Of a stretch of DNA of 64,000 bases, positions 1 through 8,635 are shown piece by piece. Under the pieces are notes generated by a model, which saw only the letters and a program-made list of their open reading frames with translations, ran no database searches and was not told where the DNA came from. Source of the DNA: Lacticaseibacillus porcinae (GTDB lineage Bacteria; Bacillota; Bacilli; Lactobacillales; Lactobacillaceae); assembly GCF_003946305.1 (NCBI RefSeq), contig NZ_RHNS01000009.1, positions 51,362 to 115,361 on the forward strand, given 5' to 3'. The first letter of the stretch is position 1. Each line of letters begins with the position of its first letter. The position numbers and the translations under genes are program-made.

Positions 1-1
1 T

Positions 2-1435
2 GTTGAAACTGGTGAAGTCGTTGGAACTGGCGACTGGCAGCCAGTGACGACGGATACGTTTGCTGATGCGACAAGTCCAACTGTCGACAACCTGTTCACC
101 AACGAGAAACAGGTCAAAGGTGTTCAAGTGAAAGCCGAAGACGCTGATCTTGAAACAACAGTCACGTATAACGATTTGTATCTCGTTGTCCAACCAGAAG
201 GCCCAGATTATCCAGCTGGCACGAGCAAAGATGATCTGAATGAGGCTGTGACCCAAACCATTTATTATGTGAATGAAAATGGCGACATCGTTTCACCTGA
301 TGTGACCAAGACCTTGAACTTTACGCGGACTGCGACAATCAACGTCGAAACTGGTGAAGTTGTCAGTCACACCGGTTGGCAAGCAACGACGACGGATACC
401 TTTGATAAAGTAGTCAGCCCTGAAATTGCCGACTTGTTCACGAAACAAAAGGCAGTTGATGCGGTAACAGTCAAAGCTGATTCAGATGACATCACTGAAA
501 ATGTTGTCTATCAGCAATTGATCGTGACAGTCAAACCGGATGGCCCGTATACCGGCGAGGCGACGAAAGACTATCTGAATCAATCCGTGACGAATACGGT
601 TCATTACGTTGATGCAAATGGCGATCCAGTTGCCGATGATTCTACGGAAACTCTGGCCTTTACTCGAACAGCCATTGTCAATGTTGAAACTGGTGAAATT
701 GTTGAAACAACTGACTGGCAACCTGTGACAACTGATACCTTTGCGGATGTGACGAGTCCAACGATCGACAATTTGTTTACCACCGAGAAGCAGATCAAAG
801 GTGTTCAAGTCAAAGCAGAAGATGCTGATCTTGAAACTACGGTCACTTACAACGACTTGTATGTGATCGTCCAACCTGATGGCCCATTCATCGGTGATAC
901 CACCAAAGACCTGCTCAATCAAACCGTCACGCAAAAGATTCATTATGTTGACGCAGATGGCAAACCGCTTGCACCTGACTACACCGCAACTGTGACCTTC
1001 AAGCGCACGGCAACAGTGAATGCCGAAACTGGTGAGATCCTCGAATTTGGGGCATGGACTCCGGCAAGCGATACCTTTGCTGCTGTTCCAAATCCAACGT
1101 TGAAAGGGTACACGACGGATTCACAAGCAGTCAGTGCCCAAACAGTGACCTTCGCAAGTGATGATCTGGTGACGACGGTGATCTACAAAGCTGTGACCGC
1201 ACCGAAGCCAACGCCGAAGCCTGACCAAGGCAAATCAACACCGAACACCAACACCCAGCAAATTGGCCCGGCAGTGATCACACCAGCTAGTGCTGGTACC
1301 ACTGCAAGTCAAATGCCACCGACCAGCGATGCGCAGAATACCAAACTGTCGCTTCTCGGGTTGATCGTAGCAAGCTTTGCAACTGTTGGCGCATGGTTTA
1401 CCACCCGCAAACAAAAGAAAGGAGCCCGTCGCTAA
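2..1435 (+). CDS. MucBP-repeat sortase-anchored surface protein, C-terminal part
   Basis: The reading frame is already open at base 2, so the N-terminus lies outside the window. The visible part has about four units of roughly 110 residues, each with a YYVN/HYVD-ADG beta-strand core and a conserved VETGE-V and TDTFA pattern, as in MucBP (mucin-binding) repeats. After the last repeat comes a Pro/Lys/Thr-rich wall-spanning stretch, then MPPTS (a variant of LPxTG), a hydrophobic segment (LSLLGLIVASFATVGAWF) and a basic tail (TTRKQKKGARR), which is a sortase anchor signal. It is inferred to be a cell-wall adhesin. The atypical MPPTS motif may reflect a divergent sorting signal. The stop codon is followed by a short hairpin but no T-tract. 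Confidence 0.9.
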   Translation, partial: VETGEVVGTGDWQPVTTDTFADATSPTVDNLFTNEKQVKGVQVKAEDADLETTVTYNDLYLVVQPEGPDYPAGTSKDDLNEAVTQTIYYVNENGDIVSPDVTKTLNFTRTATINVETGEVVSHTGWQATTTDTFDKVVSPEIADLFTKQKAVDAVTVKADSDDITENVVYQQLIVTVKPDGPYTGEATKDYLNQSVTNTVHYVDANGDPVADDSTETLAFTRTAIVNVETGEIVETTDWQPVTTDTFADVTSPTIDNLFTTEKQIKGVQVKAEDADLETTVTYNDLYVIVQPDGPFIGDTTKDLLNQTVTQKIHYVDADGKPLAPDYTATVTFKRTATVNAETGEILEFGAWTPASDTFAAVPNPTLKGYTTDSQAVSAQTVTFASDDLVTTVIYKAVTAPKPTPKPDQGKSTPNTNTQQIGPAVITPASAGTTASQMPPTSDAQNTKLSLLGLIVASFATVGAWFTTRKQKKGARR

Positions 1436-1454
1436 AAACTAAATCTAGTAACAA

Positions 1455-1475
1455 ACAGGCGCACACTGCGCCTGT
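1455..1475 (+). other. Hairpin downstream of the surface-protein gene
   Basis: A perfect 9-bp inverted repeat (ACAGGCGCA / TGCGCCTGT) with a 3-nt loop lies 20 bases after the stop codon. It has no T-tract, so it is at best a weak terminator or a 3'-end stabiliser. Confidence 0.4.
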
Positions 1476-1478
1476 ACA

Positions 1479-1515
1479 TAAAAAAGAAGCCTTCAACCAA
1501 CTGGCTGAAGACTTC
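1479..1515 (-). terminator. Terminator of the ugp-like operon
   Basis: Read on the minus strand, GAAGTCTTCA and TGAAGGCTTC form a stem with one G.U pair, followed directly by a T-run. It lies just after the substrate-binding protein gene. Confidence 0.8.
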
Positions 1516-1531
1516 TAGTCACAAGCAAGCG

Positions 1532-2806
1532 TTACTTGTTGTTATTATCTTTGATGATCTTCTTGGTTTGAGTCTGTAAGTTGCCCATTGCTTTTTCTGG
1601 GGTTTCGTTCTTGGTGAGCATGGCATCAACCGCACTCAACAAGTCAGTACGATATTCAGAGAAGCCGATGAAGGCAGTGGATTGGAAACCGAAGTCCAAG
1701 GAGTTAACGGCTGCTTTATCAGCAGGGTTCTTGTCCAAGAAGGCTTGGTAGCCGGAATCTTTAACAGCAGACTTAGTCAAAGGCACATAACCAGTCTTTT
1801 CAGACCACTTGATGGTTTCTTTCTTGGAAAGCAAGAACTTGATGAAGTCCGCGCCGCCTTTCTTTTCAGAAGCAGAGGCGTCTTTGAACATCACGATATC
1901 GTTACCAGCAAGTTCAGTGGCTTTGTTGCCTTTATAAGTTGGCAAAGCCATGGTTTCCCAAGTGAAGCCTTTAGGCGCATATTGCTTCATGCTGGAGATA
2001 CCAGCTGAAGAGCCAACATAGAACAAAGCTTTGCTAGACGTGAAGGTCCGATCGCCGTAAACATCTTCGCCGGCAGTCTTGGCTTCTTTGTTTTGAACCA
2101 TGTCCCAGATGAAGTGGGTCGCTTCAAGGGTCTTTTTGGAGTTCAAGTTAGGCGTTAAGTCAGTGGAAACTAACTTGTTGCCGTTTTGCTTGGCGAGGCC
2201 TTCAAGTTCCATATCAAAGGACTTATCAAAGCTGATGCCGTAAATGCCGTCAGCTTTGACTTGGGCAGCGTCTTTTTGGACTTCTTCCCAGCTAGTTGGC
2301 ACAGACATGTTGTACTTCTTCAACAACGTTGGGTTGTAGTACATGATCCGCACAGACTTAGAGAATGGCATGGAGTAGTACTTGCCTTGGTACTTGGAAG
2401 AGCTTAAGAAGGCTGGATAAATGTCAGACAAGTCGGACTTTTTGATGTAGTTATCAAAAGGTTCGATGAAACCATTTTTCACATAATCAGGCACAGTGGT
2501 GTAAGTGGTTTGAGAGATCGTTGGCAACTTGTGCGACTTGGCACCTGCCATGATCTTTTGTTGTAAGGCGGTGTAGTCGCCTTGCGCGGTGCCGACCACT
2601 TTGTACTTGGATTGCGACTTGTTGTAGTCACTGATGATGCTGTTTAAGGCTTTGGCATAAGGGCCGTTCATCCCATGCCAAAAGGTGATTTTGACTGGAC
2701 CGGAACTTTTCGTTGAAGAACTAGAGTTGCCACAAGCCGTTAAGCCAGCAGCCAAACTAACAGTGAAAACGGCGAGTAATGCTTTGACCCACGATTTCTT
2801 TTTCAT
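1532..2806 (-). CDS. ugpB: UgpB-like substrate-binding lipoprotein of an ABC transporter
   Basis: This 424-residue protein has a lipoprotein signal peptide ending in the lipobox LTAC, so it is anchored on the outer face of the membrane. A Ser-rich linker leads into a family-1 extracellular solute-binding domain beginning VKITFWHGMNGPYAKAL; the FWH.M start and the QGDY-ALQQKI segment resemble UgpB, the glycerol-3-phosphate/glycerophosphodiester receptor. It is the last gene of a four-gene minus-strand operon: ATPase, two permeases, receptor. The assignment to glycerol phosphates is by family resemblance; other sugars are possible because related receptors bind maltooligosaccharides. A terminator follows. 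Confidence 0.8.
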   Translation of the reverse strand: MKKKSWVKALLAVFTVSLAAGLTACGNSSSSTKSSGPVKITFWHGMNGPYAKALNSIISDYNKSQSKYKVVGTAQGDYTALQQKIMAGAKSHKLPTISQTTYTTVPDYVKNGFIEPFDNYIKKSDLSDIYPAFLSSSKYQGKYYSMPFSKSVRIMYYNPTLLKKYNMSVPTSWEEVQKDAAQVKADGIYGISFDKSFDMELEGLAKQNGNKLVSTDLTPNLNSKKTLEATHFIWDMVQNKEAKTAGEDVYGDRTFTSSKALFYVGSSAGISSMKQYAPKGFTWETMALPTYKGNKATELAGNDIVMFKDASASEKKGGADFIKFLLSKKETIKWSEKTGYVPLTKSAVKDSGYQAFLDKNPADKAAVNSLDFGFQSTAFIGFSEYRTDLLSAVDAMLTKNETPEKAMGNLQTQTKKIIKDNNNK

Positions 2807-2814
2807 GTGAATGA

Positions 2815-3633
2815 TTATCCTTTCAACCCTGCTTTAGAGATCCCAGCAATAATATATTTTTGTAAGAATACATACAACACAACCATTGGAATAATAACGA
2901 ACGTACTTGCTGCCATTAACAACTGGTATTGTGTCCCAGCGTCAGTGGTGAATGCCTGCAGCCCAACAGGCAAAGTGCGCATTTTGTCGGAATTGGTGAC
3001 GATCAACGGCCACATGAAAGCATTCCATGAACCGATGACTTGTAGCACCGTAACCGCAGTGATGGTAGATTTACTCATTGGCACTAAGACATGCCACAAG
3101 TACCGCCAATCGCTGGCGCCATCCATGCGCGCGGCGTAGTAGATCTGCTCAGGCGTGGATTGGAACGTTTGCCTGAGGGTGAACACAGTGAAGAAGCTAG
3201 CCAACCACGGAATGATCAACGCCCCATAGGTATCGATCAGACGCAGGTGACTCAAGGTGACAAAATTGGGGATGATCAACATTTCCCCAGGGATCATCAT
3301 GGTCCCAAGGAAAATCACAAAGATCAAGTTTTTACCGAAGAACTTCAACCGCGCAAAAGCAAACGCGGCCAAAATACTGGTAAACAATTGCCCGACAGTG
3401 GTAACAGTGGTGACCACCAAAGAGTTGACGAAATACCGCGCAAACGGTGCTTCATGCCACGCCTTGATGAAGTTGCCCCATTGCAACGACTTAGGGATCC
3501 AAGTCGGCGGAACGGTGATAGTTTCAGGGGCGGTTTTCAACGCCGTTGACACCATCCATAAAAATGGCATCAACATCGTGAGCGCGCCTAAGGTGACGAT
3601 CAAATATAAAAGCACACGACTGAATTTTTTCAT
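2815..3633 (-). CDS. ugpE: UgpE-like ABC permease (MalG family)
   Basis: A 272-residue inner-membrane permease with about six transmembrane segments. The MalG-type coupling loop (EQIYYAARMDGASDWRYLWHVLVP) matches the EAA motif that docks onto the ATPase. It starts 10 bases after the upstream permease and ends 8 bases before the receptor gene, so it belongs to the same transcript. It should pair with the UgpA-like subunit to form the translocation pore. Confidence 0.83.
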   Translation of the reverse strand: MKKFSRVLLYLIVTLGALTMLMPFLWMVSTALKTAPETITVPPTWIPKSLQWGNFIKAWHEAPFARYFVNSLVVTTVTTVGQLFTSILAAFAFARLKFFGKNLIFVIFLGTMMIPGEMLIIPNFVTLSHLRLIDTYGALIIPWLASFFTVFTLRQTFQSTPEQIYYAARMDGASDWRYLWHVLVPMSKSTITAVTVLQVIGSWNAFMWPLIVTNSDKMRTLPVGLQAFTTDAGTQYQLLMAASTFVIIPMVVLYVFLQKYIIAGISKAGLKG

Positions 3634-3643
3634 CTTGTGCCTC

Positions 3644-4534
3644 CTAATAATGCACGTGCTTGCGGGAGTACCACATTTGCACGAGCGTGACCGCCAAGAT
3701 CAAGAAGAACAACACCACGCCGCTGGCTGCTGCGATCGGGTATTTGTATTCGGTATAAAACTTTTGGTACAAATAGTACACGATGGTCAAATCGGCTTTC
3801 CCAGGTCCCGGGGTGCCACCAAATAAGGCAAAGATCTGGTCAAAAACTTTGAATGAGCCGATGATACCGTTGACTGACACTAAGAAGGTGATCGGGGAGA
3901 TCATCGGTACCGTCACGTTCAAGAATCGCTGCCAAGCATTGGCGCCGTCAATTTCAGCGGCGCGATAGTAACCTGGATCAATATTGTTGAGGCCGACTAA
4001 GAACAAAATGATATTGAAGCCGAGGTCTTTCCACACGGTCATGATGATCAACGCCAACAGTGACCAATGTGGATCGTTTAACCAATTAATGGCATGGATC
4101 CCAAACAAGCCCAAGAAGTAGTTCATCAACCCATAATCAGAGTGATAGATCCAATTCCACACCATGGCAATGGCTACCGTCGAGGTGACGAACGGCAGGA
4201 AGTACACAGTACGGAAGAATCCAGACAACCACTTGATTTGGTTGAGCAAGATCGCGATCACTAACGATAAGATCACAGTGATCGGCACGACGCCTGCCAC
4301 GAAGATCAAGGTGTTGCGCACCGCTAAGTGAAAGTCAGGGTCAGATAACAAGAATTTGAAGTTATCCAAACCCATCGCCGAGACTTTGTCGGTGTAGTAA
4401 TCGTACTTGGTGTAAAAGCTCATCAAAAAACTTGATAAAATCGGCCAAATGTTAAAGGTGATGGTGATCACCAACATTGGCAACAGATACAACAAGGCTT
4501 TGGCCGTGGAGCGCCAGGTGGGTTTTTCATTCAT
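3644..4534 (-). CDS. ugpA: UgpA-like ABC permease (MalF family)
   Basis: A 296-residue permease with about six transmembrane helices and the EAA loop (GYYRAAEIDGANAWQRFLNVTVP). The start chosen is the ATG at 4534, because the minus strand carries GGTGAG seven bases upstream; an ATG at 4552 is in frame but has no ribosome binding site. With this start the gene overlaps the end of the ATPase gene by 8 bases, suggesting translational coupling. It is the partner of the neighbouring UgpE-like subunit. Confidence 0.83.
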   Translation of the reverse strand: MNEKPTWRSTAKALLYLLPMLVITITFNIWPILSSFLMSFYTKYDYYTDKVSAMGLDNFKFLLSDPDFHLAVRNTLIFVAGVVPITVILSLVIAILLNQIKWLSGFFRTVYFLPFVTSTVAIAMVWNWIYHSDYGLMNYFLGLFGIHAINWLNDPHWSLLALIIMTVWKDLGFNIILFLVGLNNIDPGYYRAAEIDGANAWQRFLNVTVPMISPITFLVSVNGIIGSFKVFDQIFALFGGTPGPGKADLTIVYYLYQKFYTEYKYPIAAASGVVLFFLILAVTLVQMWYSRKHVHY

Positions 4535-5588
4535 CATGAGACTCACCGCCATAGATCAGCTTGCCGTCATGATCAAACAAGAAAAATCCTGCGGCTAAAA
4601 TGCTGAAGTCGCCTTCTTTTGTACCAGCTTGCATGCTGGACAATTCAGTTGACAGTAGCGTTTCGCCATTGTAGTTCAACGTGGCAGTGGCTTCACGACC
4701 AAATTGATGTGCAGCGCCGACTTGGGCGTGGATCGTCGCCACGATTTTGCGGCCTAAGTCATGTAAGACGATGCTTTCAGAGCGGATCCCAATGGTTTCC
4801 GCTTGGGCCAAGATCTCAGCAGGCACCACGTCAGCAAGATCTGCTTTCATGGTGTCAGCTTTGATGGTGTTGATCACAGGGCTGCCGATGAATTTCGCGA
4901 CAAACGCATTTGCGGGACTCGCATATAAGGTATGCGGGGTGGCAAATTGTTGAATGTGCGCATCAGCTAATACCATGATGTGATCGGAGATATGCAACGC
5001 TTCGTCTTGATCATGGGTCACAAAAATTGTGGTGACGCCAGTTTCAGATTGAATGCGGCGAATTTCTTCGCGCATTTCGATCCGCAAGCGGGCATCCAAG
5101 TTGGATAAAGGTTCATCCAGTAACAACAGTGATGGTGATTTTGCTAAAGCCCGGGCAATGGCGACCCGTTGTTGCTGGCCCCCAGATAAATCACCAGGCT
5201 TTTTGTCGAGTTGATCTTCAACATGCACCAACTTCGCTAACTCACGCGCTCTGGCATAGCGATCGGCTTTTTTCACCCGCGCCATTTTTAATGGGAAGGC
5301 GATATTGTCCAAAACGCTTAAATGCGGATACAAGGCATAGTTTTGAAACACCATGCCGACTTTGCGCGCAAGGGCTGATTGTTTGGTGACGTCTTGATCG
5401 TCAAAATAAATGTGTCCTGCAGTTGGCGCCAGTAGCCCTGAGATCATGTTCAGCGTCGTGGACTTGCCGCCGCCACTAGGTCCCAAAAGCGATACCAACG
5501 CGCCGTCAGGGATCACGAAATTCAATCCCTCCAGCGTGTTGACCTTGCCATCATATGACAAGGCGACGTCTTTGAACGTTACTTTCAA
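4527..5588 (-). CDS. ugpC: UgpC/MsmK-like ABC transporter ATPase
   Basis: This 353-residue ATPase energises the sugar-phosphate importer. It has Walker A (GPSGGGKST), the signature LSGGQQQR, Walker B (LLLLDEPLSNLD) and the switch histidine (FVTHDQDEAL), then a C-terminal OB/TOBE-like regulatory domain typical of the MalK/UgpC class. The start is TTG at 5588: the minus strand has AAGGGGTGG six bases before it, and the frame upstream of that point reads as non-family sequence. It is the first gene of the operon. MsmK-type ATPases can serve several importers, so sharing is possible. Confidence 0.85.
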   Translation of the reverse strand: MKVTFKDVALSYDGKVNTLEGLNFVIPDGALVSLLGPSGGGKSTTLNMISGLLAPTAGHIYFDDQDVTKQSALARKVGMVFQNYALYPHLSVLDNIAFPLKMARVKKADRYARARELAKLVHVEDQLDKKPGDLSGGQQQRVAIARALAKSPSLLLLDEPLSNLDARLRIEMREEIRRIQSETGVTTIFVTHDQDEALHISDHIMVLADAHIQQFATPHTLYASPANAFVAKFIGSPVINTIKADTMKADLADVVPAEILAQAETIGIRSESIVLHDLGRKIVATIHAQVGAAHQFGREATATLNYNGETLLSTELSSMQAGTKEGDFSILAAGFFLFDHDGKLIYGGESHDE

Positions 5589-5622
5589 CCAATACCACCC
5601 CTTTATTTGTGTCACCGCTAAT

Positions 5623-5651
5623 ATGATAACAGCTCCCAACGACACATACAA
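5623..5651 (-). promoter_or_regulatory. Promoter of the ugp-like operon
   Basis: On the minus strand, TTGTAT (5646-5651) and TATCAT (5623-5628) are separated by 17 bases, with TG before the -10 box (extended -10). Transcription would begin near 5616, about 28 bases before the TTG start of the ATPase gene. Confidence 0.55.
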
Positions 5652-5826
5652 GATGTAGACTTATCCTCGAAATTGTGCACATCATCTTGTGTATAACAAA
5701 CATTCTAGGAATTATTAACGGCCCTCTCTAATATAGCGCGAATTGGTGCATTTGTGGGTATGAAAAGGCCTAAAATGCCATGAAAATATTTTTCATTGTC
5801 AAAAGGTGATAGAATGGGAACCGCGC

Positions 5827-5868
5827 ACGTGAGGTTTCAAGAATTGGAGGAACGTCGCCTCCTCACGT
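5827..5868 (+). other. Leader hairpin upstream of the GNAT gene
   Basis: ACGTGAGG (5827-5834) can pair with CCTCACGT (5861-5868), and inside it GGAGG (5846-5850) can pair with CCTCC (5858-5862). The structure lies between a possible -10 box (TAGAAT, 5810-5815) and the acetyltransferase start. No function is assigned. The rest of 5652-5826 shows no gene. Confidence 0.35.
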
Positions 5869-5891
5869 CAAAATATGCGACTTGGCGATGT

Positions 5892-6464
5892 ATGTTTAAA
5901 ATGATCCGTCCAGCAACACCAGATGATGCCAAAGCTTGTGTCCCATTGATCGATATTGTGTTTGAGGAAATGGAAATTCCGGCTTTAATGAAGCTGCCAA
6001 AATCACAACTTTATCCGGTATTTGAGCAAGCATTCTTATTAGAAGATTACCGTTACGGCTGGCCCCAAACTTTTGTTCATGAAACTGAAGGCAAAGTTGA
6101 TGGTATCTTAGTCGGGTATCCTCATGACAAAGAAGACCACATCGATGATGTCTTTCAACCACTACTACCAAAAGTCGGTTTGCCAGAAACGCAAGAGTTA
6201 TTCCCAGATACCGAAACTTACACTGGTGAATGGTATGTCGATACTTTAGCCGTTGCCGAATCTGCCCAAGGGCACGGCATCGGCACTGAATTGCTCAAAG
6301 GCGTGGAACCACTGCTTCATAAATGTGGCGAATCGTTGCTGTCACTCAACGTCGATCAAGCCAATCCTCGCGCTGAGAAGTTATATACCCGGGTCGGCTA
6401 CCACAAAAACGGTGAATTAATGATCGGGTCACACCGGTATAATCATATGATCAAAGAAATCTAA
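5892..6464 (+). CDS. GNAT-family N-acetyltransferase
   Basis: The protein begins MFKMIRPATPDDAKACVPLI, a standard start for a GNAT fold of about 190 residues. The acetyl-CoA pyrophosphate loop is visible as AQGHGIGTELL, preceded by the beta-4 strand WYVDTLAVAE and followed by SLNVDQANPRAEKLYTRVGY, the usual C-terminal half. The open frame extends further upstream to 5796, but that part runs through a strong hairpin and does not look like protein. No good ribosome binding site precedes either ATG (5892 or 5901), so the start is uncertain. Substrate is unknown. A strong terminator follows. Confidence 0.75.
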   Translation: MFKMIRPATPDDAKACVPLIDIVFEEMEIPALMKLPKSQLYPVFEQAFLLEDYRYGWPQTFVHETEGKVDGILVGYPHDKEDHIDDVFQPLLPKVGLPETQELFPDTETYTGEWYVDTLAVAESAQGHGIGTELLKGVEPLLHKCGESLLSLNVDQANPRAEKLYTRVGYHKNGELMIGSHRYNHMIKEI

Positions 6465-6475
6465 ACTATTGACTT

Positions 6476-6528
6476 AACCGCCACTTCAATTTCTGTCGTT
6501 AGAAATTGAAGTGGCGGTTTGTTTTATT
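6476..6528 (+). terminator. Terminator after the GNAT gene
   Basis: A stem of about 19 bp (AACCGCCACTTCAATTTCT and its complement) with a 6-base loop is followed by TTTGTTTTATT. It may also stop the small minus-strand frame that ends at 6524. Confidence 0.9.
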
Positions 6529-6685
6529 GTCCGGTAAAGAAGCGATGCTGCATCACAGTCACATTCATGATGAATTGATCGCAAATATCCTGAGTCAGTT
6601 GGCTTGTTGAATGGAATTGCGATTTGGCTGAAGGTTCCAATTCTTCAACATGTTTTTGATAAATTATGGTCGGCGTACTCGCCAT
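6524..6685 (-). CDS. Possible 53-residue small protein
   Basis: This minus-strand frame runs from ATG at 6685 to TAA at 6524, encoding a protein that begins MASTPTIIYQKHVEELEPSA and ends HRFFTGQ. The composition looks protein-like (EELEPSAK, QLTQDICDQF). It fills an otherwise empty interval of about 200 bases and ends beside a strong terminator. There is no good Shine-Dalgarno sequence and I recognise no family, so it may be a remnant or chance frame. Confidence 0.3.
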   Translation of the reverse strand: MASTPTIIYQKHVEELEPSAKSQFHSTSQLTQDICDQFIMNVTVMQHRFFTGQ

Positions 6686-6726
6686 CGGTAGGTTATCTTT
6701 AAGCTAATGAATGGGGGAGATGGGTC

Positions 6727-7701
6727 ATGAAAAAGTTATTCGTGATGGGTGCCTTAGTCTTTTGGTTAGGCGGGTGTTCCCAAGTTTCGGGGCCAAAAGA
6801 ATCTAGTTCTCAAGTCGTTTCGACCACAAGTTCAATCAAAAAATCCAGTGACGCTAAATCCACGGGTTCATCGCTCGATGCAAATGCGCATCCTTATGGT
6901 AATGATTCTGAAGGTTCATATTGGACAGTTAAACAAGATGATGAGTTGAGCAAGTTGATGGCGTCGTGGCAAAAGTCGATGGGACAAAGTTTTGAAGGGA
7001 CCTATGATGGCCAAGTCGTTGATTATTTGGGCATCAAGTATCCAGAGGCAATCGAAGGCACTTGGCGAAACGATGTGGTTTATGACCAAAACGAACAGTT
7101 GTCTTGGTATCAAGCTGACTCACAGGGAAGCTCAGCTCGGTTTCAAGTCGTCGCCGCGGCAGTTGGCGGCAAGACCGATCAACAGTGGCCGATGCTTTAT
7201 TTGTTTGCGCTGGATACGAAAGACAACAGCCCAGTCGTGTTGAACTCACAAACAACCAATGGTGGGGTGTTATGGTTTTATGAAACAGCAAACACCGCGT
7301 TAAAAGATGGGTTTGCTCAAATTGTGGCTGAAAATGGTGACGTTGGTGCGTTTACTGGGCAAACAGAAGCTTGGACAAAGGCGAGTGCCATTGATTACAT
7401 GAAACAGTTGGATTCTAGAGATGGGGCAATCCAAGCCGCGGTTGTCGCAGTGGCACATGATCCTGGGCCAGACTGGAATAAAGCAACATTTTCTAGTCGC
7501 GGACGAACTGCAGAATTATCTGACGAGTATCAAACTACTTGGTCATTGACCCGCATGTCTGATCACAAAACAGTAATTGTCCAGCGGATATTAGGAGAAG
7601 AGGCCCCACAGGTAGTGTTTTATGCAACAGATAGCGATCATTTAGTTTACGAAGGCTACCATCGTGGCGAATTGATCGTGAGTCAAACCGCTGATGAGTA
7701 A
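6727..7701 (+). CDS. DUF4767-type lipoprotein
   Basis: A 324-residue predicted lipoprotein: short hydrophobic signal peptide ending LGGC at Cys17, then a Ser/Lys-rich linker (residues 18-60) and a globular domain. The segment WTVKQDDELSKLMASWQKSMGQSFEGTYDG matches the start of DUF4767, a domain common in lactobacillar lipoproteins. The ATG at 6727 is preceded by GGGGGAG. It stands alone. Function is unknown; surface location is inferred from the lipobox. Confidence 0.8.
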   Translation: MKKLFVMGALVFWLGGCSQVSGPKESSSQVVSTTSSIKKSSDAKSTGSSLDANAHPYGNDSEGSYWTVKQDDELSKLMASWQKSMGQSFEGTYDGQVVDYLGIKYPEAIEGTWRNDVVYDQNEQLSWYQADSQGSSARFQVVAAAVGGKTDQQWPMLYLFALDTKDNSPVVLNSQTTNGGVLWFYETANTALKDGFAQIVAENGDVGAFTGQTEAWTKASAIDYMKQLDSRDGAIQAAVVAVAHDPGPDWNKATFSSRGRTAELSDEYQTTWSLTRMSDHKTVIVQRILGEEAPQVVFYATDSDHLVYEGYHRGELIVSQTADE

Positions 7702-7852
7702 AGCACTGTGGCGGTTGGTTGCAATCTCGCCTGTTTTAAAATATCTGGAGCGGGTATGCTTAATAGCAGGCAGATCATCACCCCGTTGTTGAATTCCACG
7801 TCAGCAAAACGTGAGTCGTCATCATCAGGAGACAATAGTTAAGCTTCGTTTC
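7702..7852. other. Intergenic, no gene seen
   Basis: This stretch holds only a short inverted repeat (CACGT-cagcaaa-ACGTG) near 7797-7813. It adjoins a copy of the palindromic element A described separately. Confidence 0.4.
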
Positions 7853-8042
7853 AGTGATTTGAAATTGGGACGGAGGCTGGCTGCCGATGCATATTGAGAA
7901 TGCTGTTAGCGACTTGTCGCTTACAGCATTCCGCAGGTCGAAATCCGGCGAGTGGGGAGCGTAGCGACCCATCTCGGCTAGTTCGGCCGAGGACTCTCTA
8001 TATGCATCGGCGAGCCAGCTGGAGTCTCGATTTCAAATCACT
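7853..8042 (-). repeat. Palindromic element A, copy 0 (interior inverted)
   Basis: The outer arms (7853-7871 and 8024-8042) pair over 19 positions including two G.U pairs. The interior is the reverse complement of the arrangement in the other three copies: read on the minus strand it shows the conserved order GTCCTCGGCCGAACTA, TTTCGACCTGCGG and the arm pair GAATGCTGT / ACAGCATTC around AAGCGA-CAAG-TCGCT. The flank TTCAGTGATTTGAAATTGGGAC is identical to that of copy 1. No module B accompanies it. Confidence 0.85.
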
Positions 8043-8054
8043 AGAACTTAATTG

Positions 8055-8098
8055 TAAAAAACAAATGGCGCAGGACAATTTCGTCCTGCGCCATTTGT
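8055..8098 (-). terminator. Terminator of the LURP-like gene
   Basis: A perfect 16-bp stem (ACAAATGGCGCAGGAC / GTCCTGCGCCATTTGT) is followed on the minus strand by TTTTTT. Confidence 0.92.
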
Positions 8099-8102
8099 AT
8101 CG

Positions 8103-8621
8103 TTACATCCCAAAGCTAATATTCACATCATCGTGCCGCGCGAGAGGGTTGGCATTGTGGACTTGCCGCCAGTGATCAAGGATCGCGGCAAGCAATAAAC
8201 CGGCAGGGACATCTTCCTCGCGAGGAATGTCGAGTTTAAACACCGTATTGGAAGCCGTACCTGCTTCAGCGATGGTGGTGATCGACTTCACCCCGTGATA
8301 AATGTGATACTGATTTGCCAGTAAATTCCCGATGATCATCCAATTAAGGCCAGCAACGAAAATAAACTCCCGCCAAACGCCGGCCATTTTTTTCACCGAG
8401 CCGACTTTTTGGCGATCGATATACAAATCATACCGTGGAAAAATGCCGACAGTTTTTTGACGGATCTCACCGAGTTCGGCCCCAGCGATGGTGTGCAAGG
8501 TGAAGCCGTCGTTAGCGATGCCGTGGCGGCCGGTGAGAATGTATACTGGTTTGGAGTTGCTATCTTTGACAACGCTCATGCCGCTATCTTTTAATGATTG
8601 CGCATCAATATAATATTGCAT
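8103..8621 (-). CDS. LURP-one-related/YxjI-like protein
   Basis: A 172-residue protein with no signal peptide. The pattern of short strands (PVYILTGRHGIANDGFTLHTIAGAELGEIRQKTVGIFPRYDLYID) resembles the Tubby/LURP-one-related fold found in YxjI-like Firmicutes proteins. It starts 15 bases after the end of the HAD phosphatase gene on the same strand and is probably co-transcribed with it. Molecular function is unknown; the family call is by pattern only. Confidence 0.55.
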   Translation of the reverse strand: MQYYIDAQSLKDSGMSVVKDSNSKPVYILTGRHGIANDGFTLHTIAGAELGEIRQKTVGIFPRYDLYIDRQKVGSVKKMAGVWREFIFVAGLNWMIIGNLLANQYHIYHGVKSITTIAEAGTASNTVFKLDIPREEDVPAGLLLAAILDHWRQVHNANPLARHDDVNISFGM

Positions 8622-8635
8622 GAGCGTCCTCCTTT

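Noticed and set aside
482..943. Minus-strand open frames opposite the MucBP genes (also within 42.1-43.9 kb)
   Set aside because: They mirror the periodic codons of the repeat domains, lack ribosome binding sites and match no family.
5646..5691. Operator formed by ACAAGATGT and ACATCATCTTGT near the ugp promoter
   Set aside because: The two halves differ by a three-base insertion and match no known regulator site.
7702..8100. Insertion sequence or transposase remnant around element A copy 0
   Set aside because: No transposase-like frame and no clear target-site duplication; the inverted repeats belong to the A family.
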